Below, piece after piece: positions 30,473 to 39,412 of a stretch of 64,000 bases of DNA. The notes under the pieces were generated by a model that saw only the letters and a program-made list of their open reading frames with translations, searched no databases and had not been told where the DNA came from. Position 1 is the stretch's first letter. Every line of letters starts with the position of its first letter. The stretch spans positions 26,990 through 90,989 of the forward strand of contig PKDQ01000020.1 in the NCBI GenBank assembly GCA_002862645.1, given 5' to 3'. Source of the stretch: Flavobacteriaceae bacterium. Its GTDB lineage: Bacteria > Bacteroidota > Bacteroidia > Flavobacteriales > Flavobacteriaceae. The translations under genes were made by a program, and so were the position numbers.

Positions 30473-31349
30473 GCTAACAATTAAATCTACTGGAGTAGCC
30501 GTGATTACTCCTTTTGATGCAGACGGTGCTGTAGATCATGATGCACTTGGACGTATCATTCATTTTTTGATTGATAGCGGCATTAATTTTCTTGTTGCCT
30601 TGGGCACTACAGGCGAATCAGTTACGCTTACGCATGAAGAAAAACAGGCTGTTTTTGCCACTTTTGTTCGTGAAAATAACCAACGCGTTCCGCTTATTAT
30701 GGGTGTTGGTGGCAATTGTACGCGTTCGCTTGTCGAAAGCTTTCAGTCTCTTGATACTAAGGGCTTTGACTCCATACTATCCGTTACACCTTATTATAAC
30801 CGCCCTAGCCAAGAAGGTTTGTATCAACACTATATGGCATTGGATGCGGTTACACCCTTACCCACATTAATGTATAATGTTCCAGGAAGAACAGGCGTCA
30901 ACATGACTGCTGAGACCACAGTGCGTATTGCTTACGATGCAAACCATATTGTAGGTGTTAAGGATGCCGGTGCCGATATGGAGCAAGGTGCTGCCATTAT
31001 AGCGCAAGCGCCAAAAGATTTCTTGGTTTTTTCTGGAGATGATGAAACCGCAATTCCTTTAACCCTTTTAGGTGGTGATGGCGTTATTTCTGTTATAGCC
31101 GGTGGCTTTCCAAAAACATTTAAACAAGGTATGGATGCTGCTTTGAGCAAAAATGAAGCAGAAGCAAATCAAATAAATCAGCTATTCAAACCTGTTATAG
31201 ATCTGCTATACCAAGAGGGAAATCCTGTAGGGATTAAGGCTGTTTCTCAATTGTTAGGACTTTGTGAAGCCAATTTGAGGCTTCCCTTAGTCAGTCCCTC
31301 TGATGCACTTTTAGCAGCCTTAACGCCTTATGTAAATAAGCTTAATTAA
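30465..31349 (+). CDS. dapA: 4-hydroxy-tetrahydrodipicolinate synthase
   Basis: 294 residues, TIM barrel. It condenses pyruvate with aspartate semialdehyde, the first committed step towards diaminopimelate and lysine. Lys166 in GVKDAG forms the Schiff base, Tyr137 lies in MYNVPGRTG, and ALGTTGE (45-51) binds substrate. The 3' end overlaps the tail of the convergent PagL-like gene by eight bases with no terminator. Confidence 0.96.
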   Translation: MHELTIKSTGVAVITPFDADGAVDHDALGRIIHFLIDSGINFLVALGTTGESVTLTHEEKQAVFATFVRENNQRVPLIMGVGGNCTRSLVESFQSLDTKGFDSILSVTPYYNRPSQEGLYQHYMALDAVTPLPTLMYNVPGRTGVNMTAETTVRIAYDANHIVGVKDAGADMEQGAAIIAQAPKDFLVFSGDDETAIPLTLLGGDGVISVIAGGFPKTFKQGMDAALSKNEAEANQINQLFKPVIDLLYQEGNPVGIKAVSQLLGLCEANLRLPLVSPSDALLAALTPYVNKLN

Positions 31350-31974
31350 ATACCAATCCCAGTCTTAGCCCAATGGAATTGTGACCAGAATTTGGAAACC
31401 TCAAATTGGCATTGGACTCATGTCGTAACACAAGCATACTGTTAATCCAGAAGTGCTTATTGTATTGAATCTTAATGCCAAAGCCAATATTATCTGAAAA
31501 GGCAAAGCCAGCAGCCAAACGTTCTGTAAGTTTTGAAGTCCACATTGGACCTATGGAACCGTATACGAATACAGCTATTTTGGGATTTAAAAACCAGTTT
31601 AATGTTATACCTAAATGGGCTGACAATTGGTGAATGTTTTTTTCCGTCATTGCGTATTCTTGAAAATCAGCTGGAAAATCATCAAATAAAGATGTTGTAG
31701 TGAACCATTTGTTAAGGAGTTGGTGTTTTGAAAAATAATAACCCAATTCACTCAAGATATCTAGCTTAAAACTACCTAGCTGAAATTGCTGTAGCCTTAG
31801 GTGACCTAAAATATGATGTTGGGTAAGTATGTAATCTTCGTTATCAAATGGGAAAGCTTGCTGGCTGGAATATCCAATATGTATTCCCCAATCGGTTGGG
31901 CTTGGTACTTCTTGTGCTGCGACGATATGAAAAGTTGATAGGATAAAAAGTGCCCGAAAATAAGAAATGTGCAT
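31342..31974 (-). CDS. PagL-like acyloxyacyl hydrolase, outer membrane beta-barrel
   Basis: 210 residues with a signal peptide (to about residue 20, IVAAQ) and an eight-stranded barrel pattern of alternating residues. The C-terminal RHESNANLRFPNSGHNSIG contains the HxS pair (His185, Ser187) and PN of lipid A 3-O-deacylase PagL. Relatives remove a fatty chain from lipid A and change envelope signalling. Activity is inferred from these residues. It is divergent from bamD; the 39-base gap contains CGTTTT-GTATGT-AAAACG (31976-31993). Confidence 0.75.
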   Translation of the reverse strand: MHISYFRALFILSTFHIVAAQEVPSPTDWGIHIGYSSQQAFPFDNEDYILTQHHILGHLRLQQFQLGSFKLDILSELGYYFSKHQLLNKWFTTTSLFDDFPADFQEYAMTEKNIHQLSAHLGITLNWFLNPKIAVFVYGSIGPMWTSKLTERLAAGFAFSDNIGFGIKIQYNKHFWINSMLVLRHESNANLRFPNSGHNSIGLRLGLVFN

Positions 31975-32013
31975 GCGTTTTGTATGTAAAACGTTTTAGT
32001 TAAATTAGCAGCT

Positions 32014-32814
32014 ATGAAATTACCAAAATATTTAGTTGTAATCCTACTTTTTTTTGTGGTGGGTTGTAGTGATTATCAAAAAGCACTTAAAGCCCAAGAC
32101 CCAGGTTTAAAAATCAAACTCTCACAATCGCTCTACGAGCAAGGTAAATACCGCAAAGCAGCACAGCTTTATGAACAGCTAAAAACACTTTACAGAGGGA
32201 AGCCACAGGCAGAGCGCATCGTCTTTTTTTACGCAAACACCTTGTTGGAAACCAAAAATTACATTTTGGCAGCCTATGAATTTGAAACGTTTGTGAAGGC
32301 CTTCCCCAAAAGCCAAAAAGTAGATGAAGCGTATTTTCTAATGGCGCATGCATACTACATGGTCTCGCCAAACTATAGTTTAGATCAAACGGATACTTAC
32401 GAGGCTTTGGACAAACTCCAAGAGTTTATTAACCGTTATCCAGAGAGTGAGCGCATGGAACGCGCCAATGCTATGGTACAAGAACTACGTATCAAGACCG
32501 AAAAGAAAGGTTTTGAGAATGCCAAACAATACAACACCATACGCGATTATAAAGCTGCGATGAAAGCGTTGGACAACTTTATTGCTGATAATCCAGGCAC
32601 ATCATTTCGTGAAGCGGCACTTTTTGTTCAGTTCTCTGCAGTAAGCACATTGGCCATCAATAGTGTTACTTATAAAAAAGAAGATAGGCTTAAAGACGCC
32701 AAATCCAAATTTAAAAACTTCGAACGTTTGTACCCAGATTCAACGCATATGAAGGATGCACAAAAACTCTTGAAAGATATTGAGAAAGAAATCCTTACTT
32801 TTGCATCCAATTAA
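32014..32814 (+). CDS. bamD: outer membrane assembly lipoprotein BamD
   Basis: 266 residues with a lipobox VVGCS (Cys18) and tetratricopeptide-like helices, including LYEQGKYRKAAQLYEQLKTL and AYEFETFVKAFPKSQKVDEA, which is the BamD (YfiO) pattern. It is the essential partner of BamA in folding outer membrane proteins. It heads a long forward cluster; the omega-subunit gene follows nine bases after its stop, an order I recall as conserved in Flavobacteriaceae. Confidence 0.93.
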   Translation: MKLPKYLVVILLFFVVGCSDYQKALKAQDPGLKIKLSQSLYEQGKYRKAAQLYEQLKTLYRGKPQAERIVFFYANTLLETKNYILAAYEFETFVKAFPKSQKVDEAYFLMAHAYYMVSPNYSLDQTDTYEALDKLQEFINRYPESERMERANAMVQELRIKTEKKGFENAKQYNTIRDYKAAMKALDNFIADNPGTSFREAALFVQFSAVSTLAINSVTYKKEDRLKDAKSKFKNFERLYPDSTHMKDAQKLLKDIEKEILTFASN

Positions 32815-32823
32815 ATTTTTCGC

Positions 32824-33153
32824 ATGGACCTAAAAAGCACACAAGCCGCTGTTACTTCAAAAACCTATGACCGCAACGAATTAGATGCGTCAACCGGCAA
32901 TATCTATGAAAGTATTTCAATCATGGCAAGACGCGCCGTGCAAATCAATGAAGATATCAAGACAGAGTTGTTCGAGAAATTGGAGGAATTTGCTACGCCA
33001 ACAGAAAATTTAGAGGAAATTTTCGAAAACAAAGAACAGATTGAAGTTTCTAAGTTTTACGAAAAGCTTCCAAAGCCACACGCAATTGCTATTGCGCAAT
33101 GGCTTCAAGAAAAAATTTATTACCGTCATACTGACGCTGACGCAAGCGAATAG
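32824..33153 (+). CDS. rpoZ: RNA polymerase omega subunit (Rpb6-like)
   Basis: 109 residues with the Rpb6/omega core: NIYESISIMARRAVQIN followed by KPHAIAIAQWLQEKIYY. Omega helps fold and latch the beta' subunit. The Bacteroidota version is longer and more divergent than the E. coli one, which is why annotation often leaves it hypothetical; the match to the family core and its fixed place between bamD and coaBC make the call fairly safe. It is two bases from coaBC. Confidence 0.82.
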   Translation: MDLKSTQAAVTSKTYDRNELDASTGNIYESISIMARRAVQINEDIKTELFEKLEEFATPTENLEEIFENKEQIEVSKFYEKLPKPHAIAIAQWLQEKIYYRHTDADASE

Positions 33154-33155
33154 TC

Positions 33156-34370
33156 ATGTCTATCTTGCATGACAAGCGAATCCTACTCGGAATTTCGGGG
33201 AGTATAGCGGCCTATAAAACGCCGAATATCGCCCGATTGCTAGTCAAAGCAGGAGCTAATGTTCAGGTTGTCATGACCGAGGCAGCTAAGGGATTTGTTA
33301 CCCCCCTTACGCTATCTACCCTTACAGATCGTGAAGTACTGACTTCTTTTACCCAAGAAGACAACGACAATGCCGTATGGAATAACCACGTTTCCCTAGG
33401 TCTTTGGGCAGATGTAATGCTCGTAGCACCTGCCTCTGCCAACACCCTTGCTAAAATGGCAACAGCAGCAGCAGACAATTTGCTTTTGGCAACGTATTTA
33501 TCGGTAAAATGCCCCGTATTTTTTGCACCTGCAATGGATTTGGACATGCACAAGCACCCTGCTAATCAAGAAAATATCAATCGGTTGGTTGCCAATGGCA
33601 ACAGGCTAATACCCGCTACTTCTGGCCCCTTGGCGAGTGGTTTGGAAGGTGAGGGGCGAATGGAAGAGCCCGAGCAAATAGTGGCCACACTGGAAGCGTA
33701 TTTTAAGTCAACATCGCCACTTTCTGCCAAAAAAATTGTCATTACTGCGGGTCCAACATACGAACCCATAGATCCTGTGCGTTTTATTGGTAATCACTCA
33801 TCAGGAAAAATGGGATATGCCTTAGCCAATGCCGCCGCTCAACAAGGGGCTGATGTTACCTTAATTAGCGGGCCCACCGCTGGAAATACTACGCACCCCA
33901 ATGTTTCGGTAGTTCCTGTAACCACAGCTGTGGAGATGTTAGCTGCCTGCATGGATGTTTACAACAACTCCAATGCGCTTATTATGGCTGCTGCTGTTGC
34001 AGACTTCCAACCAATAGAACAGGCACAACAAAAAATTAAAAAGCAAGCGGGTATTCCTTCGTTGTCTTTAACGCCAACACCGGATATACTTTCAAAACTT
34101 GGGGAGGCGAAAAAGAACCAAATTTTGATAGGTTTTGCCCTTGAAACCCAAGATGCCCTGGCAAATGCCCAGAAAAAATTAGCGCGTAAGTACCTAGATG
34201 CCATTGTTGTCAATTCACTTGCAGATGATGGCGCAGGCTTTGGTCATGATACCAACAAGATTTCTTTTTTACAAGTTAATAAAGAAGCGGTACATTACAC
34301 GCTTAAATCCAAACAAGAAGTTGCTTTGGATGTGATAGGTCACCTAAAAAATATGTTTGATGAATCTTAA
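33156..34370 (+). CDS. coaBC: bifunctional phosphopantothenoylcysteine decarboxylase/synthetase
   Basis: 404 residues. The N-terminal flavoprotein decarboxylase (CoaC, about 1-185) has the catalytic His in NHVSLGLWADVMLVAPASAN and the PAMDLDMHKHPA motif; the C-terminal synthetase (CoaB) begins ITAGPTYEPIDPVRFIGNHSSGKMG. It performs two consecutive steps of coenzyme A synthesis. coaE, the last step, is in the same cluster, and panB is at 61 kb. The end overlaps the DUF4835 start by 11 bases. Confidence 0.96.
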   Translation: MSILHDKRILLGISGSIAAYKTPNIARLLVKAGANVQVVMTEAAKGFVTPLTLSTLTDREVLTSFTQEDNDNAVWNNHVSLGLWADVMLVAPASANTLAKMATAAADNLLLATYLSVKCPVFFAPAMDLDMHKHPANQENINRLVANGNRLIPATSGPLASGLEGEGRMEEPEQIVATLEAYFKSTSPLSAKKIVITAGPTYEPIDPVRFIGNHSSGKMGYALANAAAQQGADVTLISGPTAGNTTHPNVSVVPVTTAVEMLAACMDVYNNSNALIMAAAVADFQPIEQAQQKIKKQAGIPSLSLTPTPDILSKLGEAKKNQILIGFALETQDALANAQKKLARKYLDAIVVNSLADDGAGFGHDTNKISFLQVNKEAVHYTLKSKQEVALDVIGHLKNMFDES

Positions 34371-35247
34371 AACCTTATTTGTTGTTTTTTTCTTCGTTAT
34401 GCTTTCATGGGCGCAATCGGTGCGTGTGATACTTAATGTTAATACCGATTTGGTTGATCAAACCAATATCAATCCAGTCAAAACACTTGAGAAAGCTGCA
34501 CAAGATTTTCTCAACAATACCAAATGGACGTCAAATCGCGAATTAAATACCGCTGCGATTACCATAGAAATGCTACTTACCATTTCCAGTGTCAACAACA
34601 ATTCCTATTCGGGTAGCCTGCAAGTGCAATCGGGACGTTTGGTATACAACACCAATTACAACTCTCCATTGGTAAATTTTTTCGACGAATCATTTAGCTT
34701 TACGTATCAAGAATTTCAGCCTTTTTATTACGATGCGAACCGTTTCAATAACAACCTTATTTCGTTGATGTCTTACTATATAAATATTGTCATTGGCATG
34801 GAGCTGGATAGCTTTTCCCCTTTGGGTGGCACACCTTATTTTGAACGCGCACGCACTATTGCCAATGCTGCACAAGCAAGTAGTGCGCAGGGATGGCAAG
34901 CCAATCAGGGTCAGAATGGGCGATATGATATTATAGATGCCCTGTCTTCAACTGCTTTTAACGACTTTAGAAATCTAATATACACCTACCATAGGAACGG
35001 TTTGGATATCATGACTGAGACTCCCTCAGAAGCTAAGGAAACCATAGCTGCGCAATTGGTTACCCTAGAAAACCTTTTGCGTCGACAGCCAAATGCATAT
35101 TTAATTCAATCTTTTTTTGATGCCAAAGCTGAAGAAATTAGTCAACTTTTTAGCGACGGCCCTGAAGTTGAGACCAAGGCACTGCTTCGGTTTTTAAATC
35201 GCTTTGTACCCAGCATGTCTGGCTACTGGAGTACTATCACGCGTTAA
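34360..35247 (+). CDS. DUF4835 family secreted protein
   Basis: 295 residues with a signal peptide (about 1-19, VFFFVMLSWAQ). The middle matches DUF4835: ITIEMLLTISS, an LPLVNFFDESFSFTYQEFQPF-like segment, and YYINIVIGMELDSFSPLGG. Function unknown; it is found between coaBC and recN across Flavobacteriaceae. I start at ATG 34360, which overlaps the end of coaBC by 11 bases; a TTG one codon earlier is less likely. Confidence 0.85.
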   Translation: MNLKTLFVVFFFVMLSWAQSVRVILNVNTDLVDQTNINPVKTLEKAAQDFLNNTKWTSNRELNTAAITIEMLLTISSVNNNSYSGSLQVQSGRLVYNTNYNSPLVNFFDESFSFTYQEFQPFYYDANRFNNNLISLMSYYINIVIGMELDSFSPLGGTPYFERARTIANAAQASSAQGWQANQGQNGRYDIIDALSSTAFNDFRNLIYTYHRNGLDIMTETPSEAKETIAAQLVTLENLLRRQPNAYLIQSFFDAKAEEISQLFSDGPEVETKALLRFLNRFVPSMSGYWSTITR

Positions 35248-35279
35248 TAACTTCATATTTTAAAGTGACATAAACGCAT

Positions 35280-35287
35280 TATATTTG
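35280..35287 (+). promoter_or_regulatory. -7 box (TATATTTG) upstream of recN
   Basis: TATATTTG lies 21 bases before the recN GTG start in the 61-base gap after DUF4835. It suggests recN and following genes can be transcribed separately. No -33 TTG at the normal spacing. Confidence 0.4.
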
Positions 35288-35308
35288 AAATAACGACAAT
35301 ATACAGCT

Positions 35309-36964
35309 GTGCTACTTTCGATTTCCATTAAAAACTTTTCGCTCATAGAAGACCTAGAGGTTTCTTTTGACAGTGGTTTGTCTATACTGACAGGTGAAAC
35401 AGGTTCTGGAAAATCCATTCTATTGCAAGCATTATCGCTGATACTTGGGCAAAGAGCAGATTTATCTACCATACGCACAAATGCCTCAAAATGTATAGTA
35501 GAGGCCACTTTTGACATAGATAAGCATAAGTTAAAAGCTGTTTTTGACCAACTTGATTTGGACGAAGAAAGACATACCATCATACGTCGAGAGCTGAGTG
35601 CTACTGGGAAATCACGCGCATTTATCAACGATACGCCAGTTACGTTGGACGCCCTTAGAACCGTAGGGAATGCCTTGGTAGATATTCACACCCAAAGACA
35701 AACCATTCAACTTACTGATCCCGCCTTTTACCTTAACCTAATCGATGCCTATGGAGATAACGCAGAATCGCATGCAGCATACCGTGCTGCATTCAAGCAT
35801 TGGCATATTTCAAACACTGAACTCGAAAGCTTAAGAGCACGTCAACGACAGTCTGATGAAGCTTTGGATTACCATAAATTCCTCCTTAATGAACTGGAAC
35901 AGCTACGCCTGACGCCTGATATGATAGCTGCTTTAGAAGCGGAAATTCACGTTCTTAAAAATGCGACAGGACTAAGATCAGCACTAGCAGATGTGGTTTC
36001 AATCAGTACCCAGGACGGTCTTGGTGTTCAAGATCAACTGATTAGTATTTCCCAGTTGTTGGACAAAATAGCAAGCCTTGGTGCTGCGTATCAATCCTTA
36101 TATGAGCGCATATCGAGTGTGCGGATTGAACTTTCGGATATCATTACTGAAGCGGAACACCTAGGAGAGTCGGTACAAGACGATCCAGCGCGTTTGCAAG
36201 AAGCAGAAGAGCTGTTAAGTACCCTTCATCATCTCTGTCAAAAACACCATGTTTATAATGCAGAGGGGCTTATTGAAAAACGCACACATTTGCAGCAGCT
36301 ATGTGAAGGCGCAGAGGCATTGGAAGAACAAATCGAAACCCGATCCAAACAAGCAACACTTACAAAAATAGCTTTGGACGACGCAGCAAAGACATTGAAT
36401 AGCCAACGGCAACAAGCATGTAAACCCCTCGCAACGGCACTTGCTTCCCGTTCCCGTGATTTGGGTATGGCGCACGTTCAATTCTCTATAGTACTTAACA
36501 CTCTCGACGCACCCTCAGCCAATGGTACTGAAGAAGCCGCACTGTTGTTCTCTGCCAATAAAGGCGTTGACTTCGCACCATTAAACAAGGTTGCCTCTGG
36601 AGGTGAATTGTCTCGTATCATGCTCGTTATTAAATCTATAATGGCTGAAAAAGCCCAACTGCCGACCCTGATTTTAGATGAAATAGACACAGGGGTATCG
36701 GGCGAGATGGCAAAGGCTATGGGCAAGCGTATGCACGAAATGAGTCGTCATATGCAGGTGATTTCCATTACACATTTACCACAAATAGCAGCTTTGGCGG
36801 ATGCACATTATAAGGTTTATAAAAAAGTAGTAGGGTCATCTACACAAACGTTTTTAACCTTGCTTAACGAAGAAGATAGAATTGAAGAACTTGCTGAAAT
36901 GCTCAGCGGAAAAGACGTGAAGGCGTCTGCTCGCTTGCATGCACGTGAGTTGCGAAACGTATAA
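35309..36964 (+). CDS. recN: DNA repair protein RecN
   Basis: 551 residues, SMC-like. Walker A GETGSGKS is at 29-36, a central coiled coil covers about 150-380, and SGGELSRIML plus LILDEIDTGVSGE form the signature and Walker B in the C-terminal half. It acts at DNA double-strand breaks. The start is GTG at 35309, giving MLLSISIKNFSLIEDL, which matches RecN N-termini exactly; no ATG is available. Confidence 0.96.
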   Translation: MLLSISIKNFSLIEDLEVSFDSGLSILTGETGSGKSILLQALSLILGQRADLSTIRTNASKCIVEATFDIDKHKLKAVFDQLDLDEERHTIIRRELSATGKSRAFINDTPVTLDALRTVGNALVDIHTQRQTIQLTDPAFYLNLIDAYGDNAESHAAYRAAFKHWHISNTELESLRARQRQSDEALDYHKFLLNELEQLRLTPDMIAALEAEIHVLKNATGLRSALADVVSISTQDGLGVQDQLISISQLLDKIASLGAAYQSLYERISSVRIELSDIITEAEHLGESVQDDPARLQEAEELLSTLHHLCQKHHVYNAEGLIEKRTHLQQLCEGAEALEEQIETRSKQATLTKIALDDAAKTLNSQRQQACKPLATALASRSRDLGMAHVQFSIVLNTLDAPSANGTEEAALLFSANKGVDFAPLNKVASGGELSRIMLVIKSIMAEKAQLPTLILDEIDTGVSGEMAKAMGKRMHEMSRHMQVISITHLPQIAALADAHYKVYKKVVGSSTQTFLTLLNEEDRIEELAEMLSGKDVKASARLHARELRNV

Positions 36965-36978
36965 TTTAAATTAGAACT

Positions 36979-37794
36979 ATGAGTTATGGATTACTTAAAG
37001 AAAAAAGAGGTATCATTTTTGGCGCACTGGATGAAAATTCCATCGCTTGGAAAACAGCAGAACGTGTGCACGAGGAAGGTGCGAGCTTTGTATTGACAAA
37101 TGCACCAATAGCCATGCGCATGGGTACCATTAATCAATTGGCTGAAAAGACAGGTTCGACCATCATCCCCGCGGATGCTACTTCCTTAGAAGATTTAGAA
37201 CATTTGGTGAACGAATCTGTAAAAGTCCTTGGAGGTAAAATTGACTTTGTGCTGCACTCTATTGGGATGTCGGTCAATGTGCGTAAAGGACGCGCTTACA
37301 CCGATCAAAAATATGACTGGACCGCTAAGGGCTGGGATGTTTCTGCCGGTTCTTTTCACAAAGTAATGCAAGTGCTTTACAAACAAGATGCTATGCGTGA
37401 ATGGGGAAGTATCGTAGCACTGTCCTATATGGCCGCACAGCGTGTTTTTCCAGATTATAACGACATGGCCGACAACAAGGCCTTTTTAGAATCTATAGCA
37501 CGGAGTTTTGGATATTTCTTTGGAAGAGATAAAAATGTTCGTGTCAATACCATTTCACAGTCACCCACACCCACTACTGCGGGGAAAGGTGTCAAAGGAT
37601 TTGACGGCTTTATTTCTTACGCAGAAAAAATGTCACCACTTGGCAATGCCTCTGCGTTAGACTGTGCCAACTACACCGTTTCCCTGTTTTCGGATTTAAC
37701 CCGAAAGGTTACCCTTCAAAACTTGTTTCACGATGGAGGTTTCTCTAATATGGGCGTCAGTGATGCCGTTATGCAAGTATTTGAGGAAGAATAA
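36979..37794 (+). CDS. fabI: enoyl-ACP reductase
   Basis: 271 residues, short-chain dehydrogenase fold. It reduces the enoyl-ACP double bond with NAD(P)H in fatty acid elongation. GLLKEKRGIIFGALDENSIAWKTA is the FabI cofactor region, and LSYMAAQRVFPDYNDMADNKAFLE holds the catalytic Tyr and Lys in the FabI spacing. It starts 14 bases after recN. Confidence 0.95.
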   Translation: MSYGLLKEKRGIIFGALDENSIAWKTAERVHEEGASFVLTNAPIAMRMGTINQLAEKTGSTIIPADATSLEDLEHLVNESVKVLGGKIDFVLHSIGMSVNVRKGRAYTDQKYDWTAKGWDVSAGSFHKVMQVLYKQDAMREWGSIVALSYMAAQRVFPDYNDMADNKAFLESIARSFGYFFGRDKNVRVNTISQSPTPTTAGKGVKGFDGFISYAEKMSPLGNASALDCANYTVSLFSDLTRKVTLQNLFHDGGFSNMGVSDAVMQVFEEE

Positions 37795-37803
37795 AAAGAA
37801 ATA

Positions 37804-38748
37804 ATGACCAATCAACAGCAAAGCTATAAAGCACGCTTTTTAGGATCAAAGCAGGGACTTTTGTTTCTGCTTTTTGCAGCTCTTATTTGGGTAATAAGCG
37901 CCTTGTCTGAAGAATACACTTCTGTTGTTCCTGTTCATGTTGAAATAGAAAACGACTCCGCTGATGTTATTTTGTTGGATACGCATTTGCATATAGATGC
38001 AAGTATGTCTGCAACTGGATTTTCAATTTTATATAGACGTCTTTTTCCACCTCAGCTTGCACTTTCTACGAATGAACTTTCGGCACTAGATTTGGATAAC
38101 CCTGTAGTAAGCACCCAATACTTGGTAAATAGCTACAGACAACAATTCCCGAGTCGAAATGACCTTAACGGGTTTGTTGATAATGCAATAGCACTACCTC
38201 TCACTGCAGCTGTAGTAAAATCTTTTACACCTGCTTTGGCAGCACCGCCAGCCTTGGCAAAGGGCTACCAATTGACTTCTCCCATTCAAATCAATGTGGA
38301 TCAAGTGACTGCAAGTGGAGGCAAAGAAAACCTTAAACATTTGGACACCGCTATTTTTAAGCTAATCAACAATGATATCGTAAAAGAAGACTTTGTACTC
38401 AAGGCAATCCTTTTGGATTCCATTGTTGCTTTGGCACAATGGAATACAACTGAAATAGAGGTGCGCGGTACGGTTGATCGCTATTCGGATGTTTCCTTTA
38501 TGCTGCCTATCACTGTTGCTAATGCGCCCAGCTCGTTGGATATTGAATTAGCCTCTTCGTTAGTAGAACTAAAATTTGCAGCACCCCTTTCCAGTCTAAA
38601 AAGCATCAATGCGCAAGACTTTCGTGCTGAAGTGGTATATAAACAAACAACCACTGGACAGTTTCCTGTAATTATTTATGGATTACCTGATAATGCTAAA
38701 CAAGTAGTCATAACACCTCCGACGGTATCTTATCTAATTTCCGAATGA
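37804..38748 (+). CDS. YbbR-like domain membrane protein
   Basis: 314 residues with one transmembrane helix (about 18-38, GLLFLLFAALIWVISAL) followed by a beta-rich extracytoplasmic region of YbbR type (VPVHVEIENDSAD early, and VRGTVDRYSDVSFMLPITV later). In Firmicutes YbbR (CdaR) regulates c-di-AMP synthase CdaA; no cdaA gene is next to it here, so that role is unproven. It overlaps coaE by four bases (ATGA). Confidence 0.78.
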   Translation: MTNQQQSYKARFLGSKQGLLFLLFAALIWVISALSEEYTSVVPVHVEIENDSADVILLDTHLHIDASMSATGFSILYRRLFPPQLALSTNELSALDLDNPVVSTQYLVNSYRQQFPSRNDLNGFVDNAIALPLTAAVVKSFTPALAAPPALAKGYQLTSPIQINVDQVTASGGKENLKHLDTAIFKLINNDIVKEDFVLKAILLDSIVALAQWNTTEIEVRGTVDRYSDVSFMLPITVANAPSSLDIELASSLVELKFAAPLSSLKSINAQDFRAEVVYKQTTTGQFPVIIYGLPDNAKQVVITPPTVSYLISE

Positions 38749-39326
38749 AGCATTACGCCCTTACGGGAGGTATAGGCAGTGGCAAATCGACTGTGCTTGC
38801 CATGTTCAATAAACTTGGCGTACCCACTTTTGCAGCAGATGATTCTGCAAAAATGGCCATGGAGCAGGACGCAAGTATCGTGGCTAAAATCAAGGAGCTA
38901 TTTGGCGAAGCTTCCTATATTCATGGAAAACTGAACCGACCTTTTATTGCTGCGCAGGTGTTTGGTGATCAAGAAAAATTACAGCAGCTCAACGCCCTAG
39001 TGCACCCTGTAGCTCGAGCTGCCTATACAACCTGGAAACACGCCCAAGATGCGCCTTATACAATGTATGAATTTCCACTTGTATTTGAGTTGGGTGAGCA
39101 AGACAGATTTGATGGTGTTATATTAGTGCTTAGTCCGGAAGCTTCCCGCATTCAACGCGTCAAAACAAGAGATGGAGTTACGGAAGCCGACATTCGTAAA
39201 CGAATGATGCATCAATGGACTGATGAACAAAAACAACCCTTGACCAACATGCTTATTCACAACAAAACTATTGAAGAAACAACGGATCAAGTACGTAAGC
39301 TTCACCTGCAATTGTTGCAAGCCTGA
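38745..39326 (+). CDS. coaE: dephospho-CoA kinase
   Basis: 193 residues, P-loop kinase with Walker A GGIGSGKST (8-16) and the family motif FAADDSAKMAM. It phosphorylates dephospho-CoA to complete coenzyme A. It is translationally coupled to the YbbR gene upstream, and coaBC lies five genes earlier in the same cluster. Confidence 0.95.
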   Translation: MKHYALTGGIGSGKSTVLAMFNKLGVPTFAADDSAKMAMEQDASIVAKIKELFGEASYIHGKLNRPFIAAQVFGDQEKLQQLNALVHPVARAAYTTWKHAQDAPYTMYEFPLVFELGEQDRFDGVILVLSPEASRIQRVKTRDGVTEADIRKRMMHQWTDEQKQPLTNMLIHNKTIEETTDQVRKLHLQLLQA

Positions 39327-39412
39327 AGTTTTCGTAAAGGTTGTGTATTTTTACATTTCAAATAACAGCAATACCTAGTGGAAGAACTTAAACTCCATTA
39401 CATTTCATTCGA

